From: Gallaecimonas sp. GXIMD4217
GTDB taxonomy: Bacteria > Pseudomonadota > Gammaproteobacteria > Enterobacterales > Gallaecimonadaceae
Reading direction: 5' to 3'
DNA: 64,000 nucleotides
Assembly (NCBI RefSeq): GCF_038087665.1
Contig: NZ_CP149925.1
Location: 3,100,870 to 3,164,869 of the forward strand
Part shown: in pieces, positions 30,394-39,506 of the stretch
Numbering within the stretch: position 1 is the first letter of the stretch
Layout of the letters: each line of letters begins with the position of its first letter
Position numbers and translations under genes: made by a program
Notes under the pieces: model-generated
What the model saw: only the letters and a program-made list of their open reading frames with translations
Database searches by the model: none
Told to the model about the DNA's origin: nothing

Positions 30394-31611
30394 ATGTGGC
30401 AAACAGGCCCCATACTGCGCGCCCTGTGGCGCAACAAGGCCGGCGCCCTGCTGGTGATCATCCAGATGGCCCTGACCCTGGCCATCGTCAGCAATGCCCT
30501 GACCATCATCGACGAGCGAGAGACCATGATGAACAGGCCCACCGGCATGGCCGACAAGGAGCTGTTCTCGCTGACGGCCTACCCCTCGGTCAAGGCGCCC
30601 CTGGACAAGGGCAAGGTCGCCTACGACCTGGACCGGCTCCGCCAGCTGCCCGGCGTGATCGAGGCCACCCTGATCAACCAGATCCCCATGTCCGGCAGCG
30701 GCTCCTCATCGGGCTTTCGCATCGGTGAAGCCGAGAACGACCCGGACGCCCAGAACACCGGTGCCAATATCTACCACGCCAGCACCACTGTGCTGTCGGC
30801 CTTGGGCCTGAAGCTCACCAAGGGCCGGGACTTCCAGCCCTCGGACCTCTATGTGTGGGGCGGCATGGGCCAGGCGGATGCACCTGTGGCCATCATCAGC
30901 CAGCGCCTGGCCAATGAGCTGTACCCGGACCAGGATCCCATCGGCAAGACCATCACCCGGGGCAACGGCCAGATGGAGATCATCGGCGTGGTGGAAACCA
31001 TGCTCGGCGCCTGGCCGGAATGGAGCCGGGCCGGCAACGTGGTGATCACCCCCACCTTCAGCACCAACACCCTGCTCCCCCGCTACCTGATCCGGGTCCA
31101 GGCCGACCGCAAGGCCGAGCTGATGGAGCAGGTCCGCGACCTGCTGCTGGAAATCGACCCCAACAGGGTGATCCTCAGCATGCGCACCACCGAGGAATAC
31201 ATCCATAGGGTCTACTCCAGGGACATCCTCATGGTGGCCCTGCTCAAGGTGTGCATCGCCATACTGGCGCTGATCACCGCCCTGGGCATCACCGGCCTGA
31301 CCGTGTTCTGGGTCAACCAGCGCCGCAAGCAGGTGGGCACCCGCCGCGCCCTGGGCGCCACCAAGGCCGCCGTGGTGCGCCACTTCCTGGTGGAAAACGG
31401 CCTGCTTTGCGGCGTCGCCATGGTGGTGGGCACCGGCCTGGCCCTGGCATTGAACGGCCTTCTGGTGCAGCATTACCAGCTGCCGCCGCTGCCGTTGCCC
31501 TACCTGCTGGGCTCCCTGGCCGCCCTGGTGGTGCTGGGCCAGCTGTCGGCCCTGGCACCGGCCTTGAAGGCGGCGCAGATCTCCCCGGCCACGGCGACCC
31601 GCAGCGTGTAA
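30394..31611 (+). CDS. ABC transporter permease, MacB/FtsX type (second)
   Basis: 405 residues with the same architecture as its neighbour: one N-terminal helix (AGALLVIIQMALTLAIVSNAL), periplasmic core domain, and three C-terminal helices (VCIAILALITALGITGLTVFW, GVAMVVGTGLALALNGLL, LLGSLAALVVLGQLSALAPA). VGTRRALGATKAAVVRHFLVE is the coupling helix. AAGGAGA precedes the ATG. Tandem non-identical permeases imply a heterodimeric exporter. Confidence 0.92.
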   Translation: MWQTGPILRALWRNKAGALLVIIQMALTLAIVSNALTIIDERETMMNRPTGMADKELFSLTAYPSVKAPLDKGKVAYDLDRLRQLPGVIEATLINQIPMSGSGSSSGFRIGEAENDPDAQNTGANIYHASTTVLSALGLKLTKGRDFQPSDLYVWGGMGQADAPVAIISQRLANELYPDQDPIGKTITRGNGQMEIIGVVETMLGAWPEWSRAGNVVITPTFSTNTLLPRYLIRVQADRKAELMEQVRDLLLEIDPNRVILSMRTTEEYIHRVYSRDILMVALLKVCIAILALITALGITGLTVFWVNQRRKQVGTRRALGATKAAVVRHFLVENGLLCGVAMVVGTGLALALNGLLVQHYQLPPLPLPYLLGSLAALVVLGQLSALAPALKAAQISPATATRSV

Positions 31612-31618
31612 GGACGAC

Positions 31619-32953
31619 ATGGAAAAAGTACTGGTCATAGACGACAACCCGGCGGTGGGTCAGGCCCTGGCCCTGCTGCTCAAGGTCCACGGCCTGGCGG
31701 CGGTCACCGCCCTGACCCCCCAGGCCGGCCTCGCCGCCCTGGACGAAGACCAGGACATCGCCCTGGTGATCCAGGACATGAACTTCACCGCCGACACCAC
31801 CAGCGGCGAAGAGGGGCGTCAGCTCTTCTTCGCCATCCGCGACCGCCACCCGGACCTGCCGGTGATCCTGCTGACCGCCTGGACCCAGCTGGAAATGGCG
31901 GTGGCCCTGGTCAAGGCCGGGGCCGCCGATTACCTGTCCAAGCCCTGGGACGACCACAAGCTGATCGCCACCGTCAAGAACCTGCTGGAGCTGGCCGAAC
32001 TCAGCCAGCGCCAGCAGGATCAGGCCAGGACCCGGGCCGACGCCCGCACCCGCCTGGCCGGGCAGTACGATCTGTGCGGCCTGGTCTACCAGTCCGACGC
32101 CATGCAGAAGCTGGTGGAAATGGCGGTGCAGGTGGCCAGGGCCGACGTGCCGGTGCTGATCACCGGCCCCAACGGCGCCGGCAAGGAGAAGATCGCCGAG
32201 ATCATCCAGGCCAATTCGGCCGTCAAGCAGGGGCCCTTCGTGCGCGTCAATGCCGGCGCCCTGCCCATGGAGCTGATGGAGGCGGAGCTGTTCGGCGCCG
32301 AGGCCGGCGCCTACACCGGACTCAATAAGGCCAGGGCCGGCCGCTTCGAGGCCGCCGACGGCGGCACCCTGTTCCTGGACGAGATAGGCAACCTGCCGCC
32401 CAGCGGCCAGATGAAGCTGCTGCGGGCACTGCAGACCGGCCAGTTCGAGCGGCTCGGCTCCACCCAGACCCGCCAGGTCAGCGTCCGCCTGGTCAGCGCC
32501 ACCAATGCCGACCTGGCCGCCGCCATGGCCAGGGGCGAGTTCCGGGAGGATCTCTACTACCGCCTCAACGTCATCGAGTTGCCGCTGCCGGCGCTCAGGG
32601 ACAGGCCCGAGGACATACTGCCCCTGGCCCGCCACTTCCTGGGCGGTGGCCACGGCCTCAGCCTGGAGGCCTGTCGGGCCCTGGAGGGCCACGGCTGGCC
32701 GGGCAACGTGCGGGAACTGGAAAACACCCTCAAGCGGGCCGCCCTGCTCTGCCACGGCGACACCATAGGGGTGGACGACCTGGGCCTGCCGCCGCCGGCC
32801 CAGAAGAAGCCCAGGCCCCGCTTCGAGCCGGACGAGCAGCAGATCCGCCTGGCCCTGGCCGAGACCAGCTCGGTGGCCGAGGCCGCCCGCAGCCTGGGGC
32901 TGAGCCGCCAGGCCCTGTACCGGCGCCTGGACAAGTACGGCATAGCCCCGTGA
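31619..32953 (+). CDS. Sigma-54-dependent response regulator (NtrC family)
   Basis: 444 residues in three domains. REC (1-125): acidic pair near the start (IDDNPAV), phospho-acceptor Asp in VIQDMNF, Thr in LLTAW and Lys in YLSKPW. AAA+ (about 145-370): Walker A ITGPNGAGKEKI, sigma-54 contact loop GAYTGL, Walker B GTLFLDEIGNLP, and R-finger region FREDLYYRLNVIELPLPALRDR. Fis-type HTH at the end (SVAEAARSLGLSRQALYRRLDKYG). The contact loop differs from canonical GAFTGA at the last residue (Leu). It lies 7 bases after the exporter permease, so it is likely autoregulated. Confidence 0.93.
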   Translation: MEKVLVIDDNPAVGQALALLLKVHGLAAVTALTPQAGLAALDEDQDIALVIQDMNFTADTTSGEEGRQLFFAIRDRHPDLPVILLTAWTQLEMAVALVKAGAADYLSKPWDDHKLIATVKNLLELAELSQRQQDQARTRADARTRLAGQYDLCGLVYQSDAMQKLVEMAVQVARADVPVLITGPNGAGKEKIAEIIQANSAVKQGPFVRVNAGALPMELMEAELFGAEAGAYTGLNKARAGRFEAADGGTLFLDEIGNLPPSGQMKLLRALQTGQFERLGSTQTRQVSVRLVSATNADLAAAMARGEFREDLYYRLNVIELPLPALRDRPEDILPLARHFLGGGHGLSLEACRALEGHGWPGNVRELENTLKRAALLCHGDTIGVDDLGLPPPAQKKPRPRFEPDEQQIRLALAETSSVAEAARSLGLSRQALYRRLDKYGIAP

Positions 32954-34326
32954 TCAGCTTGGAAGCCAAGCTCGCCGCCGTACTGGCCCTGGCCCTGGCC
33001 CTGGCCAGCGCCGCCATGACACTGTTCTTCACTCTGGACTTGCCGCCGCTCCTGGCCTGGACCGGCGGCCTTTTTGCGTCCCTGCCGCTTGGCCTGGCAC
33101 TGCTCAGGCTGGTCACGGCCCCCCTCAACGCCCGGCTCGGGGCCCTGCAGACCGGGCTCTTGAACCTCCAGGACAACGACTTCTCGGTGTCGCTGCCGGT
33201 GCAGGGCCAAGACGAGCTGGCCGCTCTGGCATCGACCTTCAACCTGGCCGCCGACAAGCTGCGCCAGGAGCGCCAGCACATCTACCAGCGCGAGCTGATG
33301 CTGGATACCGTGCTGCAGAGCTCGCCCCTGGCGCTGCTGCTGGTGGACCAGCGGGAACGGGCCCTTTACGCCAATCCGGTGGCCCGCCAGCTGCTGGCCG
33401 GCGGCAAGGCCGTCAACGGCCTGTCCCTGGACGAGCTGGCCGAACTGGCACCGGCGGCGGTACTGGAGGCCATGGCCCAGCAAAGGGACGGCCTGTTCAG
33501 CCTGCACCAGGACGACGACAGCGAGATCTGGCACCTCAGCCAGAGCCGCTTCACCCTCAACGGCGCCCGCCACCGCCTCTATATCTTCAAGCAGCTCACC
33601 AAGGAGCTGAGCCGGGCCGAGGTGGCCACCTGGAAGAAGGTGATCCGGGTGATCAGCCACGAGCTCAACAACTCCCTGGCGCCCATCTCCTCCATGGCCC
33701 ACAGCGGCAAGCTGGTGCTGGAGCAACAGCCACCGGACCGGGAGCTGCTGGCAAGCATCCTCGATACCGTCGCCGAGCGGGCCGCCCACCTGACCCAGTT
33801 CCTGCAGGGCTATGCCCGCTTCGCCAAGCTGCCCCAGCCCAACAGGAGCGCCCAGCCCTGGGATGCCTTCCTGGCCCAGCTGCAGCCCCTGGCCCCGTTC
33901 CGGCTCGAAGGCGAGCTGCCCGCCCAGCCGGGCTGGTTCGATCCCACCCAGCTCAGCCAGGTGCTGCTCAACCTGCACAAGAACGCCGTGGAGGCCGGCT
34001 CCCCGGCCGAGGCCATAACGCTTTCGGTGCATCAGCAGGGCCGCTGGCAGCGGCTCCAGCTCAAGGACAGGGGGCCGGGCATGAACGAGGCGGTGCTGAC
34101 CCAGGCGCTGCTGCCCTTTTATTCCACCAAGAGCGGCGGCACCGGCCTGGGCCTGGCCCTGTGCCGGGAAATCATCGAGGCCCACGACGGCCGGGTACGC
34201 CTGCAGAACCGCGACGGCGGCGGCATCGAGGTCAGCCTCTGGCTACCACAGCAGCCGCAGGGCGAGCAGGGTCAGCACCAGGTTGAAGGCCAGGGTAAAG
34301 TGCCGCTCGCCGAGCCGCGCCAGTAG
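32950..34326 (+). CDS. Membrane sensor histidine kinase of the exporter operon
   Basis: 458 residues from a GTG that overlaps the regulator stop (GTGA). Two membrane helices at about 6-27 and 34-53 with almost no periplasmic loop, a HAMP-like segment, a PAS-like domain (SSPLALLLVDQRERALYANPV), the dimerisation helix with phospho-His in VISHELNNSLAPI, and an ATPase domain with N-box LNLHKNAVEAG, G1 DRGPGM and G2 GGTGLGLALC. The short loop suggests sensing at or inside the membrane, as in intramembrane-sensing kinases. The C-terminus runs 84 bases into the convergent TauE gene. Confidence 0.92.
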   Translation: MISLEAKLAAVLALALALASAAMTLFFTLDLPPLLAWTGGLFASLPLGLALLRLVTAPLNARLGALQTGLLNLQDNDFSVSLPVQGQDELAALASTFNLAADKLRQERQHIYQRELMLDTVLQSSPLALLLVDQRERALYANPVARQLLAGGKAVNGLSLDELAELAPAAVLEAMAQQRDGLFSLHQDDDSEIWHLSQSRFTLNGARHRLYIFKQLTKELSRAEVATWKKVIRVISHELNNSLAPISSMAHSGKLVLEQQPPDRELLASILDTVAERAAHLTQFLQGYARFAKLPQPNRSAQPWDAFLAQLQPLAPFRLEGELPAQPGWFDPTQLSQVLLNLHKNAVEAGSPAEAITLSVHQQGRWQRLQLKDRGPGMNEAVLTQALLPFYSTKSGGTGLGLALCREIIEAHDGRVRLQNRDGGGIEVSLWLPQQPQGEQGQHQVEGQGKVPLAEPRQ

Positions 34327-34968
34327 CCGCAGTCCCAGCCAGGTGCCCACCAGGCCGCTGGCTATCATCAGCAGCACCAGCGGCAGCCAGGCCGAGAAAA
34401 CGAACCCCGCCAACGCGAAGATCAGCGCCTTGGGGCCGTGCTGCACGCACATGGCGCCGGCAAAGGTGGCCACTGTGCCGAGCCGGTCACGGCCACCGGC
34501 CTTGAGGAAGGCCGCCACCAGGGGACCTGAGGCGCCCAGGAAGGGACTGAGGAAGCCGGTCACCAGCGCCGCCAGGGCAATGCCGGCCCGGCCCAGCACC
34601 CGCCAGGGCAGCGGTGGCCCCCAGCACAGGTAGAGCAGGAAGCCGGCGATGGCCAGGCGCAGCCAGTCCAGCGGCAGCTGCACCAGCACCCCGGCGGCCA
34701 GCAGGCTGCCCAGCAGCGAGAAGGGGCCGAACCAGGCCAGGGTCGGCCAGTGCACATGGCGGAGCGAAAGGGAGAAGCGGCCCAGGTTGGAGCCCAGCTG
34801 TACCAGGCCGTGTACCGGGATGATGGCCGCGCTCGGCAACACCAAGGCCAGCACCGCCAGTAGCAGGGCACCACCACCGGCGCCGAAGGCGGCGGTGACG
34901 AAGGAGGTCAGGGCGGACAGGACCACCAGGGCCCAGAACAGGGCCTCATTGAGTTCGGCCGGGATCAT
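34243..34968 (-). CDS. TauE/SafE-family sulfite/anion exporter
   Basis: 241 residues, about eight membrane helices. FVTAAFGAGGGALLLAVLAL at the start, IIPVHGLVQLGSNLGR and the second-half repeat GFLSPFLGASGPLVAAFLKAGG are the two pseudo-symmetric TauE/SafE motifs. Family members move sulfite, sulfoacetate or other organosulfur anions; the substrate here is unknown. Convergent with the kinase gene and overlapping its end. Confidence 0.88.
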   Translation of the reverse strand: MIPAELNEALFWALVVLSALTSFVTAAFGAGGGALLLAVLALVLPSAAIIPVHGLVQLGSNLGRFSLSLRHVHWPTLAWFGPFSLLGSLLAAGVLVQLPLDWLRLAIAGFLLYLCWGPPLPWRVLGRAGIALAALVTGFLSPFLGASGPLVAAFLKAGGRDRLGTVATFAGAMCVQHGPKALIFALAGFVFSAWLPLVLLMIASGLVGTWLGLRLLARLGERHFTLAFNLVLTLLALRLLW

Positions 34969-34982
34969 CTTCCCAGCCTAGC

Positions 34983-36278
34983 TCAGTCGCTACAGGCCGT
35001 CTCCAGGCCACAAACGAGCTGCCCGTCCTTGATCACCAGGCTGACCTTTTCCATCAGGCCGATGTCCTCCAGGGGATTGCCCGGCACGGCCACCATGTCC
35101 GCCAGCTTGCCCACTTCCAGGCTGCCCAGCTCCTTTTCGACCCCCAGCAGCCGGGCGCCGTTGATGGTGGCGCTCTGGATGGCGGCCATGGGGCTCATGC
35201 CGCCTTCCACCAGGTAGCGGAACTCCTGGGCATTTTCCCCGTGGGGGAAGACGCCGGCATCGGTGCCGAAGGCGATCTTCACCCCGCCCTGGTGGGCGCG
35301 GCTGAAGGTTTCCTGGATCAGCGGCCCTATCCTGGCCGCCTTGGGCCGGACGATTTCCGGGTACAGGCCTGGGACTTGCGCGTTCCTGGCCACCGTCTTG
35401 CCGGCGCTGATGGTGGGCACGTACCAGGTGCCGTACTGGTTCATCAGCCGGATGACGGCCTGGTCCATGTAGGTGCCGTGCTCTATGGAGTCCACCCCGG
35501 CGCGGATGGCCCTTTCCATGCCCTCCTTGCCGTGGGCGTGCACCGCCACCTTGAAGCCGTAATCCCTGGCCGTGGCCACTATGGCCTCCAGCTCGTCGCC
35601 CATGAACTGGGGGTTCTGGCCGGACTTGGCCACCGACAGCACCCCGCCGGTGGCGGTGATCTTGATGACGTCGGCACCGTCCTTGTAACGCTGGCGCACC
35701 GCCTTGCGGGCGTCGACGGGGCCGTTGACCACGCCCTGCCTGGGACCGGGATCGCCCATCAGGTGGGCGGCCCAGCCATTGCTGGGATCGGCATGGCCAC
35801 CCGTGGTGCCGATGGACTTGCCGGCGCTGTGGATCCGCGGCCCCGGCACCTGGCCGGCAGAAATGGCCTTTCTCAGGGCAATGGAGACATTGTGGGCATC
35901 CCCCAGATCCCGCACCGTGGTGAAGCCGGCCTTCAGGGTCTTCTCGGCGTGGCCCATGGCCCGGAAGGCGTAGTCGGCCGGGTTCATGCGAAAGCCCTCC
36001 GAATAGGCGGCGGGGCTGAACTGGTAGGTCAGGTGGGTGTGCATGTCCATCAGGCCGGGCAGCAGGGTGGCGCCCCTGAGATCGATAAGGCGATCCCCCT
36101 CGGCCGGCGCACGGTAGCCCTTGTGGATGGCCTTGATACGGTCGCCCTCGATCACCAGGGTCCTTTCCCGCAGGGCCTTGTCCGAGACCCCGTCGATGAG
36201 GGTACCGGCATGGATCAGGGTGGCCGCCTGGCCGCTGGCGGCCATCAGCAGGGCCAGGGCACTCAGGGACAGTCGCAT
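34983..36278 (-). CDS. Secreted metal-dependent amidohydrolase
   Basis: 431 residues with a signal peptide ([16 protein letters not shown]). Metal site: DMHTHL, Lys in [20 protein letters not shown] and final Asp in FGTDAGVF, i.e. a binuclear amidohydrolase/imidazolonepropionase-like enzyme. Periplasmic members include Xaa-Pro and Xaa-Lys dipeptidases. AAGGAGA precedes the ATG at 36278. Close relatives hydrolyse dipeptides, which would fit with the S9 peptidase in this window. Confidence 0.9.
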   Translation of the reverse strand: MRLSLSALALLMAASGQAATLIHAGTLIDGVSDKALRERTLVIEGDRIKAIHKGYRAPAEGDRLIDLRGATLLPGLMDMHTHLTYQFSPAAYSEGFRMNPADYAFRAMGHAEKTLKAGFTTVRDLGDAHNVSIALRKAISAGQVPGPRIHSAGKSIGTTGGHADPSNGWAAHLMGDPGPRQGVVNGPVDARKAVRQRYKDGADVIKITATGGVLSVAKSGQNPQFMGDELEAIVATARDYGFKVAVHAHGKEGMERAIRAGVDSIEHGTYMDQAVIRLMNQYGTWYVPTISAGKTVARNAQVPGLYPEIVRPKAARIGPLIQETFSRAHQGGVKIAFGTDAGVFPHGENAQEFRYLVEGGMSPMAAIQSATINGARLLGVEKELGSLEVGKLADMVAVPGNPLEDIGLMEKVSLVIKDGQLVCGLETACSD

Positions 36279-36374
36279 GGGCGTCTCCTTGCAATGAAAC
36301 CGCCCCAGCATTAACAGGCCGTTAACCTGCCGGCCAGGCTTTTGCGGTGAAGGCGCCCGATTTGCCGACCGGTG

Positions 36375-38861
36375 TCAGTGGGCGCCGGCATAGCAGCGGG
36401 CCAGCAGCAGCGGCAGCAGGGTCAGGTTGGCCAGCAGCGCCATCATCATGGCCAGGCCGGTGAAGAGGCCGAAATAGAGGCTGGGGATGAAGTTGGACAG
36501 CACCAGTATGGCGAAGCCCAGGGTGATGGTGACCGACGTGTAGTACATGGCCCGGCCTATGCTGGCATGGCTGCGGTGCAGGGCCTGCCAGCCGTCGCCG
36601 CCCTTGAGCTCCTCCAGGTAGCGGTGCACGTAGTGGATGGAATTATCCACCCCTATGCCGACGCAGATGGCGGCTATGGTGATGGTCATCATGTCCAGGG
36701 GGATGGCCAGCCAGCCCATCAGCCCCAGCACGGCGGCGGCGGCGATCAGGTTCGGCACCAGGGCGATCAGCGCCAGGCTCAGGCGGCGAAACAGCAGCCA
36801 GAACATGGCGCTGATGGCCAGGAACACCACGGCGATGCTGAGGATCTGGGAGCGGAACAGGCTCTGCAGCATGTTGTTGTAGAGCACCAGCATGCCGGTG
36901 AGCCGGAACTGTTCTGGCGCCAGCCCCAGTTCGGCGACCAGATCCCGTTCGATGCGGGCCAGCAGCTCGGCCCGGCGCAGCCCGGGATCGGTCTCGAACA
37001 CCCTCAGGGTGATGCGCAGCTGGTCGCCGTCCCCGGACAGGAAGGGGGCGATCAGCAGCTCCTTGACCCCGTCCGGCAACCCCTGGTAGAGCACCGACAG
37101 CAGGAAGTTGTCGCCCATGGCGCCGGGATCGATTTCCCTGAGCACCTCGGCGCTGCTGGCCAGGGACAGCACCTGGCCGGTCTCCGGCAGGGATTCCAGG
37201 TAGTGGTGTATGGCCCTGACCTTTGCCAGGCCCTGGACGTTGAACCAGTGGCTGCGGGCGGTGAAGCCGGCATCCTCGTCCTCGCCGGCCAGCTCATCCG
37301 GATCTATCCCCAGCTCCTCCAGCAGCGGATCCGGCTCCAGGGGCGCCGAAGGCGCCGGCTCGGGCGGTGCCTCTACGATCAGCTCCAGGGGCGTCGTGCC
37401 GCCCAGCTCCCGGTCGATGAGCACCATGCCCTGGTAGATCTCGGTGTCCTCCTGGAAGTAATCGATGAAGCGGTTCTCCACCGCCAGCCGGCTCAGGCCC
37501 CAGACGCTCAGCACCGCCAGCAGGCCATAGGCGACGAAGACAGCGCCCTGGTGCCGCTGCACGCCCTTGCCCAGGGCGCGGGTGAGGCGGCCGGTCAGGT
37601 TGCGCCGGCTCTGCACAGGCCCGGGCCTGAGCAGCATCAGCGCCGCCGGGAACAGGCTGAAGGCCAGCAGGAAGGAGACGGCGGTGCCTATGGTCATCAT
37701 CCAGCCGAAGTCGATGACCGGGCGAATACCGCTCACCAGCAGCGAGCCGAAGGCCACCATGGTGGTCAGGGCCGTGTACAGGCAGGGCACCAGCTTCTTG
37801 CGCACCGTGGTCAGCACCAGGCTGTGCTGGTGGGCATTGGGATACAGGGCCTGCAGCTCCTGGTAGCGGACGATGAGGTGGATGGCCAGGGACAAGGTCA
37901 GGATCAGCATCAGCGAGATGAAGTTGGAGGACACCACCGTCACCGGCCAGTCCAGCAGCCCCAGCAGCCCCAGCATGATCACGGCGGTGGCAGCGCAGGT
38001 CAGCAGCGGCAGCAGCACCCAGCGCGGCAGGTGGAAGGCGACGGCCAGGATCACCACCAGGAACAGCAGCACCGCCACCCCGAAGGTGGTGAGGTCGTGG
38101 CGGATGAAGGCCATGGAATCGGCGGCGATCATCGGCACCCCGCCCAGGTGCAGCTCGGCGCCCTTCTGACTGGCCATCAGCGCCCGTACCTGGGCTATGG
38201 TGCCGGCCTCGCCGGCCAGCTGCCCGGCCAGGGCCTTGAGGTAGGCCGCCTCCACCTTCGCCAGCTCGGCCAATTCGGCCGCCGTCAGGCCGCCCTGGTC
38301 ACGCTGGTCGCGCAGCTGCTCGCGGCGCTGCTGCAACGCCAGGAAGTCCGAGTCCTGGCGCAGGTAGATCAGCATGGCGGTGGTGGCGGCATCGCGGCTG
38401 ATCAACAGCTCGCCGTAGAAGGGGCTGGCCAGCAGCTCCTGCCTGGCCAGGGCCAGCTCGGTGCGGGGGTCGCGCAGATCCGGCACCGACCGGCGCAGCT
38501 CCGACAGCGGCAGCGGCGGGCTGCTCAGCAACGGCACGTCGAGGATGCTGGCCAGCTTCTCGACACCGTCCAGGGCCAGCACGGCATCGCGGATCTGGCC
38601 CAGCTGGGCCAGCACAGGCGCGGAGAACAGATCCCGGTCGGTGCTGTAGGTCAGCACCAGGAAGTTGTCGTTGCCGTAGCGCCGCTTCACCTGGCGGAAG
38701 AAGCGCAGGTCATCGTCGTCTTCCAGCACCAGGGTCTCGGCGGAGGCGTCCAGGCGGAAGAACTGGGCCTGCCAGCCGAACCCGGCGGTGATGAGCGCGA
38801 TGATCACCAGCACCCAGCGGGCATGGCCAAGCACGGATCTGTCGTAATCGTGGAGTTCCAT
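36375..38861 (-). CDS. RND-superfamily (MMPL/HAE3) transporter
   Basis: 828 residues, two halves each with one helix, a large periplasmic loop and five grouped helices. The first half contains LLFLVVILAVAFHLPRW and LTTMVAFGSLLVSG; the second has CVGIGVDNSIHYVHRY and FIPSLYFGLFTGLAMMMAL. These are MMPL/sterol-sensing-type RND proteins that move lipids or hydrophobic compounds. An acidic insert (DPLLEELGIDPDELAGEDED) sits in the second loop. No adaptor is adjacent. The ATG at 38861 is used; a GTG two codons upstream is possible. Confidence 0.9.
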   Translation of the reverse strand: MELHDYDRSVLGHARWVLVIIALITAGFGWQAQFFRLDASAETLVLEDDDDLRFFRQVKRRYGNDNFLVLTYSTDRDLFSAPVLAQLGQIRDAVLALDGVEKLASILDVPLLSSPPLPLSELRRSVPDLRDPRTELALARQELLASPFYGELLISRDAATTAMLIYLRQDSDFLALQQRREQLRDQRDQGGLTAAELAELAKVEAAYLKALAGQLAGEAGTIAQVRALMASQKGAELHLGGVPMIAADSMAFIRHDLTTFGVAVLLFLVVILAVAFHLPRWVLLPLLTCAATAVIMLGLLGLLDWPVTVVSSNFISLMLILTLSLAIHLIVRYQELQALYPNAHQHSLVLTTVRKKLVPCLYTALTTMVAFGSLLVSGIRPVIDFGWMMTIGTAVSFLLAFSLFPAALMLLRPGPVQSRRNLTGRLTRALGKGVQRHQGAVFVAYGLLAVLSVWGLSRLAVENRFIDYFQEDTEIYQGMVLIDRELGGTTPLELIVEAPPEPAPSAPLEPDPLLEELGIDPDELAGEDEDAGFTARSHWFNVQGLAKVRAIHHYLESLPETGQVLSLASSAEVLREIDPGAMGDNFLLSVLYQGLPDGVKELLIAPFLSGDGDQLRITLRVFETDPGLRRAELLARIERDLVAELGLAPEQFRLTGMLVLYNNMLQSLFRSQILSIAVVFLAISAMFWLLFRRLSLALIALVPNLIAAAAVLGLMGWLAIPLDMMTITIAAICVGIGVDNSIHYVHRYLEELKGGDGWQALHRSHASIGRAMYYTSVTITLGFAILVLSNFIPSLYFGLFTGLAMMMALLANLTLLPLLLARCYAGAH

Positions 38862-38900
38862 GGGCACTCGGGCGGGGGGAACTCCCTAAAAGATAGCCCC

Positions 38901-39368
38901 TCAGCCCACCATATAGGTGCCGGTGCCAAAGGCGATGTGGTCGCCCTGCTCGTTGTGCAGCTCCATGCGGGTCACCGCCACCTTGTTGCCGGCGCGGATC
39001 ACCGTGGCGGTGGCGATGAACTCCAGGCCCCGGCCCGGGCGCAGGTAATCCACCCTCATGTCGATGGTACCCATCTTGCCGAACTTGGCGGCCAGGCTGG
39101 CCACGGTCTCGCCGTCGAACTTGTCGGAAACGGACGCGATGGCGGCCAGGCCGCCCACCACGTCCAGCACCGAGGCGGTGACGCCGCCGTGGAGGATCTT
39201 GTGGATGGGATTGCCGATCAGCTGCTCATTCATGGCGAAGCGCACCTCCACCTGCTCGGCGTCGTAGCGGCTTACCTTGAGGCCCAGCAGCCTGTTGAAG
39301 GGCATCTGCTCGGTGAACAGCTGGCCGATAAAGTCCAGGATCTCCGCCTGGCTCAGTGGTGTGTGCAT
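38901..39368 (-). CDS. yigI: YigI-like hotdog-fold acyl-CoA thioesterase
   Basis: 155 residues. Hotdog fold with NPIHKILHGGVTASVLDVVGG (PaaI-type HGG motif) and TIDMRVDYLRPGRG. E. coli YigI is a medium/long-chain acyl-CoA thioesterase. It is divergent from recQ, and both genes belong to the same E. coli neighbourhood. The ATG at 39368 (MHTPLSQAEIL) gives the usual length; the longer frame to 39455 adds a leader reaching towards recQ. Confidence 0.85.
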   Translation of the reverse strand: MHTPLSQAEILDFIGQLFTEQMPFNRLLGLKVSRYDAEQVEVRFAMNEQLIGNPIHKILHGGVTASVLDVVGGLAAIASVSDKFDGETVASLAAKFGKMGTIDMRVDYLRPGRGLEFIATATVIRAGNKVAVTRMELHNEQGDHIAFGTGTYMVG

Positions 39369-39506
39369 GGTGGTGACTTCCTTCCAGCCTAGAGTTTTTA
39401 TTCTAGCCAGTTTAATCACCAGCAGGCGTTTGGCAACGGCCCACCAGAAAGACAAGGCTCCCTCCTTTGATTACAATGACGGCCCCTTTGTGCCGGATCC
39501 CAGTAT

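Noticed and set aside
36372-39392. Long plus-strand open frame of about 1000 codons
   Set aside because: It is antisense to the RND transporter and YigI genes and is rich in Gln/His/Gly runs, the usual result of reading GC-rich genes backwards.
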